A stretch of 64,000 nucleotides of DNA from Roseomonas fluvialis. Its GTDB lineage: Bacteria > Pseudomonadota > Alphaproteobacteria > Acetobacterales > Acetobacteraceae. The position numbers and the translations under genes were made by a program. Below the pieces are notes generated by a model. It made no database searches and was not told the origin of the DNA. It saw nothing but the letters and a program-made list of their open reading frames with translations. Positions within the stretch are counted from its first letter, which is position 1. Each line of letters starts with the position of its first letter. Shown in pieces: positions 50,012 through 60,800 of the stretch. The stretch spans positions 4,055,001 through 4,119,000 of the forward strand of contig NZ_AP025637.1 in NCBI RefSeq assembly GCF_022846615.1, read 5' to 3'.

Positions 50012-51124
50012 TCTCTGCAGCTGGCGATGTTGCCTGAGGCGCGGCAGCGATGGTCAGCCAGCGGCGTGCTGGCTGACCATGCGACGTGCTAGAGGATGAA
50101 GTCCGTCTGATTGACGGTCGCGACGTCCACACCCGCGAGGAGGATCTCGTCGCTGCCGATCGTGATCACCGTCTGGGAAGTGTCTCCGGTGATCTGGATT
50201 TCGACGCCCAGATTGAACTCCTCGACCGTGAAGCCGTAGCTCCGGATGTCGATGCGATCCTGCGTCTCACCCGGCAGGAACGCGTAGCCCTCGATCACGT
50301 CGTTGCCGAAACCGGCCGAGAAGACAAACACATCCGCACCGGCTCCGCCGAGCAAGATGTCATCGCCCTCGCCGCCTTCGATCGTATCCCCGCCGAGCCC
50401 GCCGACGATGGTGTCGTTGCCGACACCGCCGCGCAGCACGTCGTTGCCGCTCCCGCCGTCGATCTCGTCGTTGCCGTCCCCGCCCACCAGCGTGTCGTGC
50501 CCGGCGCCGCCGCTCAGCGTATCGTTGCCGTCGCCGCCGCGGATCTCGTTGGCGAGCCCGTTGCCCGTGCCGACAAAATTGCCGCTGCCGGCGTAGTACA
50601 GGCGCTCGAGCGAACCGGTGAGCGTGAAGTTGGCGAGCGTCGTCTCGACCGTGTCGTTGCCGGCGGTGTCGATCACCACATCCAGCACATTGTCGACCAC
50701 GTAGTAGTCGTTGCCGGCCCCGCCATTCAGCGTGTCCACACCCACGCCGCCATCAAGCGTGTCGTCACCCTCACCGCCGAGCAGGCTGTCGTTGCCAGCC
50801 TCGCCGAACAGCGAGTCATGACCGCCCAATCCGCTCATCCGGTCGTTGCCGCCAGCCCCATACAGCACGTTGTTGGCCGCACCGCCGGTGATGACGTTCG
50901 ACAGGTTGTTGCCGTAGCCCGTGAAGTCGAGCGCGCCGGTGTAGGTGAGGTTCTCGACGTTGGCCCCCAGGGTGTACGTCGCGAGCGTCGTGCGGACCAG
51001 GTCGCTACCTCCGCCCGAAACCTCGACCACCTGGTCGCCGACATCATCCACAACATAGACGTCGTTGCCCGTGCCACCCTCAAGCACGTCGGCGCCGATG
51101 CCACCATCCAGCGTGTCGTTGCCG
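50012..51124. repeat. 1.1-kb direct repeat, copy 1 (3' end of peroxidase 2)
   Basis: This segment is nearly identical to 56710–57822, at a constant offset of 6698 bp. It covers the last 345 or so codons of peroxidase 2 and the terminator hairpin beyond its stop. Identity ends sharply at 51124/57822, inside the GVDTL/GNDTL RTX repeats, and near 50012/56710 outside the gene. The flanking sequences are unrelated. One C/T difference was seen near 50045. Such a block is best explained by recent duplication or gene conversion. Confidence 0.93.
50050..50080 (-). terminator. perfect 13-bp hairpin after peroxidase 2
   Basis: ATGGTCAGCCAGC pairs perfectly with GCTGGCTGACCAT across the 5-nt loop GGCGT, 8 nt beyond the peroxidase 2 stop. 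It is part of the 1.1-kb repeat and recurs after peroxidase 3. No T-tract follows. Confidence 0.7.
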
Positions 51125-54100
51125 ACGTCGCCCAGCAGTTGGTCCATCCCATCGCCGCCGAACAGCGAGTCGTTGCCCGCGCCGCCTTCAAGGCGATCGG
51201 CTTCGCCGCCGCCATCGAGTGTGTCGTTGCCGATCTCGCCGCGGAGCAGATCCGCACCGGCGCCGCCCTGCAGCGAGTCGTTTCCGGTGCCACCGTTGAG
51301 CGTATCGTCGCCCGCATCGCCGAGGATGGTGTCGTGCCCCGCATTGCCGAAGGCGAGGTCCGACGAGGCCGTCATCGTCGTCAGCTGGCCAGCGGCGCTC
51401 CCGGAGAAGTACCCGCCGACGACACCGGTCACGATCGGCGCAATGTTGGTCACGATTCCAAGGCTGTCCGTGTACTGCGCGCTGACACGCAGCACCCGGC
51501 CCATTTCCGTCGCGCCAGGCGTAAAGGTGGCCCCGGTGCCGACCGCGGTCCACGTGTTGGGCGCGGTCAGCGCCTCCCAGGTGATCGCCGAGGACTGGAC
51601 GCCATCCGGATCGGCCAGCGTCACCGTCAGTATCTGCGTCTGCGTCGGCGTCAGGTCGTCCAGCGTGAAGCTGCCGTTCGCGGGCGCCAGGTCCCTGTCG
51701 TTGAACTCCAGCAGTTCGATGTTGCGCAGCGTGTCGGTGCCATCGACGCCGGCGCCGCCGTCATGCGCGACGGTGACGGACCCGTCCGCGTTGACCGTCA
51801 CGGCATACTCGTCGAAATCCCCCGAGAAGACTGCGACGTCGACGTCACCTGCCGCATTCGCGTAGCGGATCTCGCGCGCGATCTGTAGCTGGCCGGGATT
51901 GATGGTGCCGTTGAGCAGCCGATCCTGGATATCGGCCAGGCTGTCGACGGATTCGAGGATGGTCAGGCTGTCGGCGCCGGTCCCCATCACGTTGATCCGC
52001 ACGTCGAGCCAAGCGTCGCCGTCGATGATGTCGTCGCCGCCGCGCCCCTCGATGGTGTCGCTGCCGCCGCCGCCCAGCAGGATGTTGCCGGCGGCGAAGC
52101 CCATGATCGTGCCCCCGGCACCTTCGATGGTCTCGAGCGTGACCGGGTCGAAGAGCTGGACCTCATGCAGCAGGTCTGGCGTGACGATCGCGTTGAGTCC
52201 GGCGATGCGATCGATGCCTTCCTGCGTGAGCTCGTTGAAGGCGAAGTTCCCCTCGGGCGTCGGATCGAGCGTGCCGTTGACCGCGATGTTGACGTCGTAG
52301 GCGCGGTCATCCCCGCGCAACACGTCGTCGTTGTCCCAGCCGGACGCGGCCTCGACCTCGCTGAAGCGGTCGCGCAGGACTTCCTCGGGCAACGTCGTGA
52401 AGACGCGGATGTTCATGTCCGCGACGGCGGGCGTGAGCTGGCCTTTGTAGATGGACCAGTCGAAGCCCCACATGCCGATGAACTTCTGGATGCCTTCGCC
52501 ACCGAACATGATGTCGTCGCCGCTGTCGGCGTCGTAGTCGGTGTCGCCGGACCCGCCGTTCAGCACGTCATGGCCGATGATGGGCGAGTTGAAGAAGATG
52601 TCGCCGTTGTCGCCGGCGATGTAGTCGAAATTGGCCCCCGCCTCGACCCAGTCGTCGCCCTCGTTGCCGAAGATGACGTCGGAGCCCTCGCGACCGATGA
52701 CGAAGTCGTTGCCAGTGCCGCTGCGGGCTTCGGACCCGTCGGGCCCGAGGATGATGGCGTCCTGCCCCTTGCCGCCGAAGATCAGCGACAGGCCGCTGCC
52801 GCCATGAATGACGTCGTTACCGTCATCGCCGTGCAGCATGTCAGTCTCGCCGATGTCGGTGCCGGCGTTGGTGATGATGTCGTCGCCGTCACCGCCCATG
52901 ATCTTGTCGACGCCGTAGCCGGCCTCGATGGTGTCGTTGCCGTCGAAGCCCCAGACGCCATCGTCGCCACCGCCGGAGACGATGCTGTCGTCGTTCTCGG
53001 TACCGGCGATCACCACGTGCTCGAGGCCATTGAAGCGGATGTACTTGTCGCCGTTCTCGGTGACACCGCGCTCGACCTTGTTCGACAGCGCCTGCAGGAC
53101 CGGGTCGTCGTGCTCCGGGTCCTGGTGGCCGAAGGCCTGCTGCTTCGCGAGGTCGACATAGAAGGTGAAGTCGGGCACCGCGAAGATGTCCGCCGGCAGG
53201 GCGAACATGGTCTCGCCGAGATCGGTGTTGCGCTGGACGATCTTGGCCAGCGAGTTGTTCTCGAGCTCGGTCAGCAGGTTCATGCCCTGCGTGCGCGACA
53301 GGTAGTAGAAGCGGTCGGCGTTCTGCAGGTTCTCCATCTGCAGTTCGAACACGAAGGAGAAGGTCGAGCCCAGCATGCCGCCGAAGGCCATCTTCTTTTC
53401 GGCCAGGCCGCCGATCCAGAAATCGACGTTCTGCAGGCCGCCGAGCGCACCGCCAGCATAGTCGCCCTGCGCATTGAGGAACTGGACGCGGTCCGCGGGA
53501 GCGCCAACCCCACCCATCACCAGCTTCAGCGCCGCCTCACGCTTGCCGGCGGCGGTCTCCTCCGCCTCGATGCTGGCATGCGTGCCGTAGGCCGCGATGA
53601 AGTTCACGATCGAGGCGGGGTTCTTCAGGTTCAGCGCGAAGTCCGCCCAGCTCGTGTAGGGCGTGAGCTGCGTATCCCCGCCGGCGAGCTCCTGGAACTG
53701 CGCCCGTGCCTCATTGAGGGTGGGCATCCCCGCTTCGCGGGCGCGGGCAATGTTGATGGCGGCCAGGTCGAGCGGCAGCCCGAGCAGGTTGTTGCGCAGC
53801 GCGTCGGTGACGAATTCGTCGATCTCGTTGCCGACCTGTCCGGTCATGCCGCGGATGATGGCGCCGGCGCCCACCTCGGCATTGACCGCCTGCCCATCGA
53901 GATCGTTGAACGCGAGCGGATTGAGGAAGGCATCGAACAGCGTCATGCTCGCGTCGCTGTTGCCGTCCTCGGTGACGCGATCCACCGTCTCGTTCAGCAT
54001 CGAGTGGCCGAAGCGGTACACGACATGCGCGAATTCGGCGAAGATCTGCGGGTTCAGCTCGACATTCGGCTGCACCATGAAGACATCGATATCGGGCTGG

Positions 54101-55890
54101 ACCTTGCGGGCGAACTCCTCGAACACGAGGTGCTGGTACTGCATCTCGGTTGTGAAGCGCGCCGCCTGGAACAGGCGCTCGCCGTTCCAGGCAAGCTCCG
54201 CGTCCGGCGCGGGCAGCTCCGTCACGGGCACGGACAGCCACGCGTTGATGAATTCGAGGTCCTCGCTGGCGAGCACCACCTGCTTAACCTGGTCGACCAG
54301 GCGGTTGTGCTCCGAGTGGAAGACATGGTGGACGGCGGTCAGGCCGATGTTCTCGTTGCCGCGGCCATCGCCGGTGACGAAATGGGCGTCGAGCAGTTCG
54401 TTGTCGTAGCTGGTATTGCGGCCCTGGAAGGTGCCGCCGGCGTAGCCGACGACGTCGTCGTCGTCGTCCTGGAGCTCCCCGCCGAGCAGCACCGGCGCGG
54501 CATCATGCGCGATGTCGTCAAGGAATGCGTTGGCGATGCGCGCCGCGCCGGCAATGTTGAGTGGCGCGTCGGGCGTGCCAGAGTCGGTTTGCTCGACGTA
54601 GACGCCGGAGCCAGGCGGGTCCTGCACCAGGAAGACGACCTGGGGGAAACCGTCGGTGCTCGGAATAAATTTCCCGTAAGGATCGGTCTTGATCAGCGGC
54701 ACGCCGGTGACGAAGTCGTCCGTCAGGTTGATACCAAGGAAGTCGCGCGCCTGCGCCTTCACGTCGGCCCACGTGGCCAGGCCGCCATCGGCGCCGTCCA
54801 GCAGGCGGCCGGTCGCGACGGGCCGCCCCCCGACCATCTCGTATTCGCGCAGGAAGACCTGGTGCGACGGGTGGGATGTGTAGGTCTGGTTCTGGTCGAC
54901 CCAGGGCGTCGTGAGGTTGGCGGCCTCGGGGCCGTTGGTACGCGTCACTGCCATGAAGTTGGTGTGGACGTCATCCTCCGTGCCGAGGACGCCATCTTCC
55001 CCGGCGGGGGCCCGGTACAGGGGGTCGTCGGGCTGCAGCGGAATATAGACGGTTCCATTCCCGCCCTTCTGCACGAGATCGAGCCCGTGGTCGAAGAACT
55101 GGCCGAACAGCGTGAACCAAGAATTGTAGGGGGCGGAAAGTCCTTCGTCGGGCGCGACGTTGGGTAGGACCAGACTGTCGCCCGACATTTCGACGTCGTA
55201 CGTCTTGAGCAAATTTACCAGGCTTGTGCCCGCGCCCGTGGCGGCTGACGTCGCGGCAACCTTCGCGACCTCCGCCGCGTCGCGATGCTCCTCGGCCGCG
55301 GCGAGCGCAGCCTGCAGGCCCTCCACTTCCTCCGGGCTCGCGCCATCAAGCGCCTCGGAGGCCAGGGTCACGGCCTGCTCAGCGGCGACGAATGCCGCAT
55401 GCGCGTCGGCGAGTGCGTCGGCGGCATCTTGCTTGGTCTCGTAGGCGGCGCGGACTGCGGCCTCGGCGTTGAGGAGCGCCTGACCCGAGAGTCCACCATG
55501 CTGCAGGGCCGCGCGAAGGGCGGCCGGGTTCTCCAGCGTCTGGTCGACGATCAGGTTCGAGATGATGCGCGGGTCGGCGTCCGCGACGCTGCCGGAATTG
55601 CCGTAGTCGGTGTTCGTGACAGTGAAGCCCGGCCCAAGGTTAATGGAATCGCCGTCGTCATCGTTATTATAGTTTGGCCCACCAGCCAGAAAAATGAATG
55701 GCTGCCCGGACGCACCCCAGGTTTCACGCCCTGGGACAATATTGTTAAAGCTACCGTCGACTGTCCGCAGCCCGAATGGCAGCAGCGGGCTTGAAATAAA
55801 ATCTGTAAGATTTGCTCCAGCTGCATGCGCCTCGGCGATCTGAATTTGCCGGAGGATAAACGACAGATCTTCTTTAACAAGAGTGACCAT
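50089..55890 (-). CDS. animal-type heme peroxidase with RTX repeats, peroxidase 2
   Basis: This 1933-residue protein is a paralogue of peroxidase 1. The peroxidase domain covers about 215–960, with distal His268 in FGQFFDHG and proximal His629 in YRFGHSM. As in peroxidase 1, the REHNR position reads HSEHNR with Ser526 instead of arginine. RTX repeats (about 1000–1220 and 1500–1880) include many GGxGND units. A coiled, Ala-rich insert lies near residues 150–235 (AADALADAHAAFVAAEQAV). The C-terminal VNQTDFIL suits a type I secretion signal. GGGGAG lies in front of the ATG. Its last 345 residues are nearly identical to those of peroxidase 3. Confidence 0.93.
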   Translation of the reverse strand: MVTLVKEDLSFILRQIQIAEAHAAGANLTDFISSPLLPFGLRTVDGSFNNIVPGRETWGASGQPFIFLAGGPNYNNDDDGDSINLGPGFTVTNTDYGNSGSVADADPRIISNLIVDQTLENPAALRAALQHGGLSGQALLNAEAAVRAAYETKQDAADALADAHAAFVAAEQAVTLASEALDGASPEEVEGLQAALAAAEEHRDAAEVAKVAATSAATGAGTSLVNLLKTYDVEMSGDSLVLPNVAPDEGLSAPYNSWFTLFGQFFDHGLDLVQKGGNGTVYIPLQPDDPLYRAPAGEDGVLGTEDDVHTNFMAVTRTNGPEAANLTTPWVDQNQTYTSHPSHQVFLREYEMVGGRPVATGRLLDGADGGLATWADVKAQARDFLGINLTDDFVTGVPLIKTDPYGKFIPSTDGFPQVVFLVQDPPGSGVYVEQTDSGTPDAPLNIAGAARIANAFLDDIAHDAAPVLLGGELQDDDDDVVGYAGGTFQGRNTSYDNELLDAHFVTGDGRGNENIGLTAVHHVFHSEHNRLVDQVKQVVLASEDLEFINAWLSVPVTELPAPDAELAWNGERLFQAARFTTEMQYQHLVFEEFARKVQPDIDVFMVQPNVELNPQIFAEFAHVVYRFGHSMLNETVDRVTEDGNSDASMTLFDAFLNPLAFNDLDGQAVNAEVGAGAIIRGMTGQVGNEIDEFVTDALRNNLLGLPLDLAAINIARAREAGMPTLNEARAQFQELAGGDTQLTPYTSWADFALNLKNPASIVNFIAAYGTHASIEAEETAAGKREAALKLVMGGVGAPADRVQFLNAQGDYAGGALGGLQNVDFWIGGLAEKKMAFGGMLGSTFSFVFELQMENLQNADRFYYLSRTQGMNLLTELENNSLAKIVQRNTDLGETMFALPADIFAVPDFTFYVDLAKQQAFGHQDPEHDDPVLQALSNKVERGVTENGDKYIRFNGLEHVVIAGTENDDSIVSGGGDDGVWGFDGNDTIEAGYGVDKIMGGDGDDIITNAGTDIGETDMLHGDDGNDVIHGGSGLSLIFGGKGQDAIILGPDGSEARSGTGNDFVIGREGSDVIFGNEGDDWVEAGANFDYIAGDNGDIFFNSPIIGHDVLNGGSGDTDYDADSGDDIMFGGEGIQKFIGMWGFDWSIYKGQLTPAVADMNIRVFTTLPEEVLRDRFSEVEAASGWDNDDVLRGDDRAYDVNIAVNGTLDPTPEGNFAFNELTQEGIDRIAGLNAIVTPDLLHEVQLFDPVTLETIEGAGGTIMGFAAGNILLGGGGSDTIEGRGGDDIIDGDAWLDVRINVMGTGADSLTILESVDSLADIQDRLLNGTINPGQLQIAREIRYANAAGDVDVAVFSGDFDEYAVTVNADGSVTVAHDGGAGVDGTDTLRNIELLEFNDRDLAPANGSFTLDDLTPTQTQILTVTLADPDGVQSSAITWEALTAPNTWTAVGTGATFTPGATEMGRVLRVSAQYTDSLGIVTNIAPIVTGVVGGYFSGSAAGQLTTMTASSDLAFGNAGHDTILGDAGDDTLNGGTGNDSLQGGAGADLLRGEIGNDTLDGGGEADRLEGGAGNDSLFGGDGMDQLLGDVGNDTLDGGIGADVLEGGTGNDVYVVDDVGDQVVEVSGGGSDLVRTTLATYTLGANVENLTYTGALDFTGYGNNLSNVITGGAANNVLYGAGGNDRMSGLGGHDSLFGEAGNDSLLGGEGDDTLDGGVGVDTLNGGAGNDYYVVDNVLDVVIDTAGNDTVETTLANFTLTGSLERLYYAGSGNFVGTGNGLANEIRGGDGNDTLSGGAGHDTLVGGDGNDEIDGGSGNDVLRGGVGNDTIVGGLGGDTIEGGEGDDILLGGAGADVFVFSAGFGNDVIEGYAFLPGETQDRIDIRSYGFTVEEFNLGVEIQITGDTSQTVITIGSDEILLAGVDVATVNQTDFIL

Positions 55891-56205
55891 TATCAGATTT
55901 CTCCCCGGAAAAACTCAATCAAATTGCCATGAAAGCATCGCTTCATGACAATCCATACGGAACGCTATTAGGCAGCACTCGAATACGACTCCCGCCTGAC
56001 AGATTCGTAATCGTTAGAGCTTCCAAACATCTACTAATTCAGGGTTGCATCTGCACCGTTGCGGTGCGGATCAAATCAACTATTTAGTTTTTCAGCCGTA
56101 GGCTTCGATCCAAACCCTATGGCTTTCCTGCATATAACGTATCGCTTTCGGAATAAGTGAACACGCGTTCGTTAATTTTTTGTTCATCACATTTCCGAGA
56201 GCGGC
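55891..56205 (-). promoter_or_regulatory. promoter/5' region of peroxidase 2, homologous to that upstream of 61768
   Basis: This AT-richer region shares extended similarity with 61790–62085. Blocks common to both include GCCTGACAGATTC, TTCAGGGTTG, CAACTATTTAGTTT and CCAAACCCTATGGC, in the same order and spacing. An inverted repeat built on CATGAAAG/CTTCATG lies close to the start codon in both, less perfect here. The likely content is a shared promoter plus an operator or leader hairpin. Confidence 0.7.
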
Positions 56206-56709
56206 CGTTGACGTTTTGCCGCCTGGGAACCTGCCGCCCCGCCCGCTGGCACACGACCGAGACCCAACCGACCGGATCGGGTGAGGCCCCGCCGACCGGG
56301 CGTCGCAGCCGCCGGGACTCAGCGGCCGCCCTGCACATGCCTCCAGTGCATCGCATGACTGCCGGCACCGCCTTTTCGGAAGGCAGTGCGCCCGAGGCAG
56401 CTCCCGCCTTCTCGATGGCCCCCCGGCGGCGCTGGCGTCGACGGTGGGGGCGCCAGGCAGTCCGGGCAGTAGGGATCTGCGATGCGAACACCCGCCGCCC
56501 TTCGGCGGATTCTCGCGCAGACCCGGGCACCCCACGGGGGGCAGCGCCCGCGGACCTGGACGGCCTAGGGGCTTGAACATCTGAAATTGCTTGATTGGCG
56601 GCGGAGCGCGTGCGCCCGGCTTCGAACCGCCACCGCCCGCGCGAAAAGTGGCACATCGCGCGAACTTCGCCAGGAATTGCCCGGACGGGCCGTCGCCACG
56701 CCCATTTCG
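56206..56709. other. intergenic stretch between peroxidase 2 promoter and peroxidase 3 3' end
   Basis: About 500 bp with GC-rich sequence and no convincing gene. The open frames on both strands lack domain-like content. No repeat or RNA was recognised. Confidence 0.5.
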
Positions 56710-57822
56710 TCTGTGCAGCTGGCGATGTTGCCTGAGGCGCGGTAGCGATGGTCAGCCAGCGGCGTGCTGGCTGACCATGCGACGTGCTAGAGGATGAAGT
56801 CCGTCTGATTGACGGTCGCGACGTCCACACCCGCGAGGAGGATCTCGTCGCTGCCGATCGTGATCACCGTCTGGGAAGTGTCTCCGGTGATCTGGATTTC
56901 GACGCCCAGATTGAACTCCTCGACCGTGAAGCCGTAGCTCCGGATGTCGATGCGATCCTGCGTCTCACCCGGCAGGAACGCGTAGCCCTCGATCACGTCG
57001 TTGCCGAAACCGGCCGAGAAGACAAACACATCCGCACCGGCTCCGCCGAGCAAGATGTCATCGCCCTCGCCGCCTTCGATCGTATCCCCGCCGAGCCCGC
57101 CGACGATGGTGTCGTTGCCGACACCGCCGCGCAGCACGTCGTTGCCGCTCCCGCCGTCGATCTCGTCGTTGCCGTCCCCGCCCACCAGCGTGTCGTGCCC
57201 GGCGCCGCCGCTCAGCGTATCGTTGCCGTCGCCGCCGCGGATCTCGTTGGCGAGCCCGTTGCCCGTGCCGACAAAATTGCCGCTGCCGGCGTAGTACAGG
57301 CGCTCGAGCGAACCGGTGAGCGTGAAGTTGGCGAGCGTCGTCTCGACCGTGTCGTTGCCGGCGGTGTCGATCACCACATCCAGCACATTGTCGACCACGT
57401 AGTAGTCGTTGCCGGCCCCGCCATTCAGCGTGTCCACACCCACGCCGCCATCAAGCGTGTCGTCACCCTCACCGCCGAGCAGGCTGTCGTTGCCAGCCTC
57501 GCCGAACAGCGAGTCATGACCGCCCAATCCGCTCATCCGGTCGTTGCCGCCAGCCCCATACAGCACGTTGTTGGCCGCACCGCCGGTGATGACGTTCGAC
57601 AGGTTGTTGCCGTAGCCCGTGAAGTCGAGCGCGCCGGTGTAGGTGAGGTTCTCGACGTTGGCCCCCAGGGTGTACGTCGCGAGCGTCGTGCGGACCAGGT
57701 CGCTACCTCCGCCCGAAACCTCGACCACCTGGTCGCCGACATCATCCACAACATAGACGTCGTTGCCCGTGCCACCCTCAAGCACGTCGGCGCCGATGCC
57801 ACCATCCAGCGTGTCGTTGCCG
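56710..57822. repeat. 1.1-kb direct repeat, copy 2 (3' end of peroxidase 3)
   Basis: Second copy of the segment at 50012–51124. It encodes the last 345 or so residues of peroxidase 3, ending in the same VNQTDFIL, and includes the same terminator hairpin. Upstream of 57822 the two genes have different RTX sequences. Confidence 0.93.
56748..56778 (-). terminator. perfect 13-bp hairpin after peroxidase 3
   Basis: Same hairpin as at 50050–50080, located 8 nt beyond the peroxidase 3 stop, as part of the repeated block. Confidence 0.7.
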
Positions 57823-60800
57823 CTACTGCCCACGAGCGTATTGTCCGCACCGTTGCCGACGCCGCTGCGGTGTCCACCGCCGGTGAAGACCAGCACCTCG
57901 ACATTCGCGGCGAGCTGGTGGGTTGCGTTCGAGGCCCTGACGGTGTCGGTGCCACCGCCCGCGCCTTCGACCACGACATCGCCCACGTCACCGACCACGT
58001 AAACGTCGTCGCCCGCCCCGCCGACAAGGGAGTCCGCCCCTGCCGCTCCGTCGAGCCAGTCGTCGCCGTGCCCGCCGATGATCGTGTTGGCGGCGCCATT
58101 GCCCGTGCCGGCGAAGTCACCCGTGCCGGTGAAGACCAGCACCTCGACATTCGCCGCCAGCGTGGCGCTGGACAGTGCCGTGACAACTGTATCCTGTCCG
58201 GCATCGGAGGTCTCGCTGACGACGTCGCCGGCATCGACAATGTACAGGTCGTCCCCGCCACCACCGGACAAACGGTCGGCATCCAGGCCGCCATCGAGGG
58301 TGTCGGCACCCAACCCGCCACTCAGCGTATCGATCCCCGCTCCGCCGAGCAGGAGGTCGTCCCCGTCCAGGCCGGACAGGCTGTCATCGCCGTCCTCGCC
58401 GTGCAGCGTGTCGCCGCCGTTGCCACCGCTGAGCAGGTCGTTGCCCGTGCCGCCGAGCATGAGGTCGTCGCCATCATCCCCCCGCAACACGTCGTCGCCG
58501 ATCCCGCCAAACAGCGTGTCGTTGTCGCCGCCGCCGGTCAGGCTGTCGGCTCCTTCCCCGCCCTCCAGCCAATCGTTGCCGACGTTGCCGACGAGCGTGT
58601 CGCTGCCGGCGCCGCCTTTCAGCACATCGTCCTCGGTGCCGCCGCTCAGGCTGTCGTTGCCGGCATCGCCGAGAAGAACGTCATTGCCCGCGCCGCCGAT
58701 CAGCGTGTCCGCCCCCGCGCCGCCATCGAGCGAGTCGAGCCCATCCGCGCCGTTCAGCAGGTCGTTGCCCGTGCCGCCGAGGAGCGTGTCCGCGCCGCCG
58801 TCCCCGAGCAGGCTGTCATTGCCGTCGCCGCCGCTCGCGACATCGTCGCCGCTGCCGGCCCTCAGCGTGTCGGCACCGGCAAGGCCGCGCATCAGGTCGG
58901 CGCCGCCGCTGCCAATGCGCAGGTCATTGCCCGCGCTCCCATCGATGAGATTGCGCGTTGTCGAGACCGTCAGGCTGAAGACATCCGACGCGCTTTCCTT
59001 GCCCCTGTCGGTGACAGTGACGAGGATCGAGAGTGTGCCGATGAAGTCGAGCGGCACGGCGCCGGAGAAGGCGCGGCTGGTCGGGTTGAAGTTCAGCCAG
59101 GACGGCAGGGGCCCGCCATCGGCGAGCCGCGCCGTGTAGGACAGCACGTCCAGCGCGTCCCGGTCGCGGAAGGCATCGGCCGGGATGGTGAAGTCCATCG
59201 CGCCGCCCGCCAGAGCGACCTGGTCGGCGATCGGATTCTCGAGACGTGGCGCGCGGTTGTCAGGCAGGTCGTCGAGAATAAAGAGGTCTTCTGGAAGGCC
59301 GACGAGGCCCGTGTTGCGTGCGACGATGGCCGCGAAGCCCTCCTGGGAGCCGTCGACCAGGTCCTCGTAGAAGTCGAAATCGTCGACGCGATCGAGGTAG
59401 TAGAAGCGGTCGGCTTCCTGCAACCGGTCGAACTGCTCGTGCAGGATGACCCAAAAGGTCTGGCCGACCATGCCGCCGTTGATGTGCTTTTCCGTCAGGC
59501 CGCCGACCCAGAGGTCGACGCGATCGATGCCCTTCACCGTCGTGCCGTCCACCAGTTCGATGTCCGGATTGATCAGGCGGAAGGCGTCGATCTCCTGCTG
59601 CGTCTGCAGCACGAGATCCGGATAGGCGGTGCGGAACTGCTCGATGACCGTGTCGCTTAGGCCGTTGCGCGCCTGGAAGTCCTCCCAGGATGCGTAGGCG
59701 GACATGTCGCCCGCGAAGCTCACCGCCTCCCGCACATACGGGTCGGTTGATTCCGCGAGCGCCTGGCGTACCTGGTTCATGGTGCCGAGGCCGACGTCCC
59801 GGCCGCGCGCGACGTTGAAGGCAAAGAGGTCGGCGCTGATGCGCACCAGGTCGTTGCGGATGGCGCCGACGATGTTGGCGTCCACCTCCTCGGCCGGTTG
59901 GGTGGCGATGCCGGCGATGATGGGGGCCGCGCCGTACTCCGCGTAGCCCGGCTGCGGCTGGTAGCCCATCGCCGCCATCTGCGCGGGCGTGACGAGGAAC
60001 TCGCCGCCGTTCGTCGGGTTCAGGAAGGCGTCGAAGAGGCGGACCTGCTTGGGCTGGCCGTCCTCCCCGATCACGGTGACGGTCTCGGCGACCAGCGAAT
60101 GGCCGAACCGGAAGGCGGCGGCGGCGAATTCGTGGGAGATCGCCGCCGACGCATCGGGATTGTACTCGTCGTGGCCGTGCGAACCGCTGCCACGCATGCC
60201 GCCGAGCAGCGCATCGGCGTATTCGGTGTAGACAACGCGCTGGTACTCGGCCTCGTTGATGATCTTGGCGGCCTGAAAGACCTGCTCGGCCGTGCCGTCG
60301 AAGCCCTGCGCGATCAGGTTATCGACGTGGAAATTGTGGTTCCTCGCCCAGACAGTGTGGATCGACGTGAGGGTGATGTTCTCGTTCACGCGCCCGTCGC
60401 CGGCGACGATGTGGTCGAGCGGGCTGATGAAAGGATTCAGGTCGAGCAGCAGCGGCTGGCCGCTGCCCATGAAGTTCTGATAGAGCCCCTGGACCATGGA
60501 GGACGTAATGACGCCGTCGACCACGAGGCCGGGATAGGCCTCGCGGAAGGTCATGGCGCCGAAGTCGGTGTCGTTGGCCCAGTGCGCGTGGATAAGTTCG
60601 CGCAGCGTCGGCAGCAGGTCGAAGTCTGGATTGGACGGGTCGGGCGCGCCGAAGGCGAGGCGGGCGGTGACGGTGCCATCACCGCCAGGTTCGCGCAGGA
60701 AGATGCCAACCAGTTCGTTCGAGCCGTAGGCCTGGTTCTGGTCGACGAAGTTCGAGGTCTTGTTCGTGTGCAGCGGCACGCCGTCCGCGTCGTAGCCGAC

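Noticed and set aside
50086..59660. Very long plus-strand open frames (600 to 1000 codons) opposite peroxidases 2 and 3
   Set aside because: They are mirror frames of GC-rich, repetitive RTX and peroxidase coding sequence. Their translations are low-complexity (AVVAVPADDRV-like repeats) and have no domains or ribosome-binding sites.
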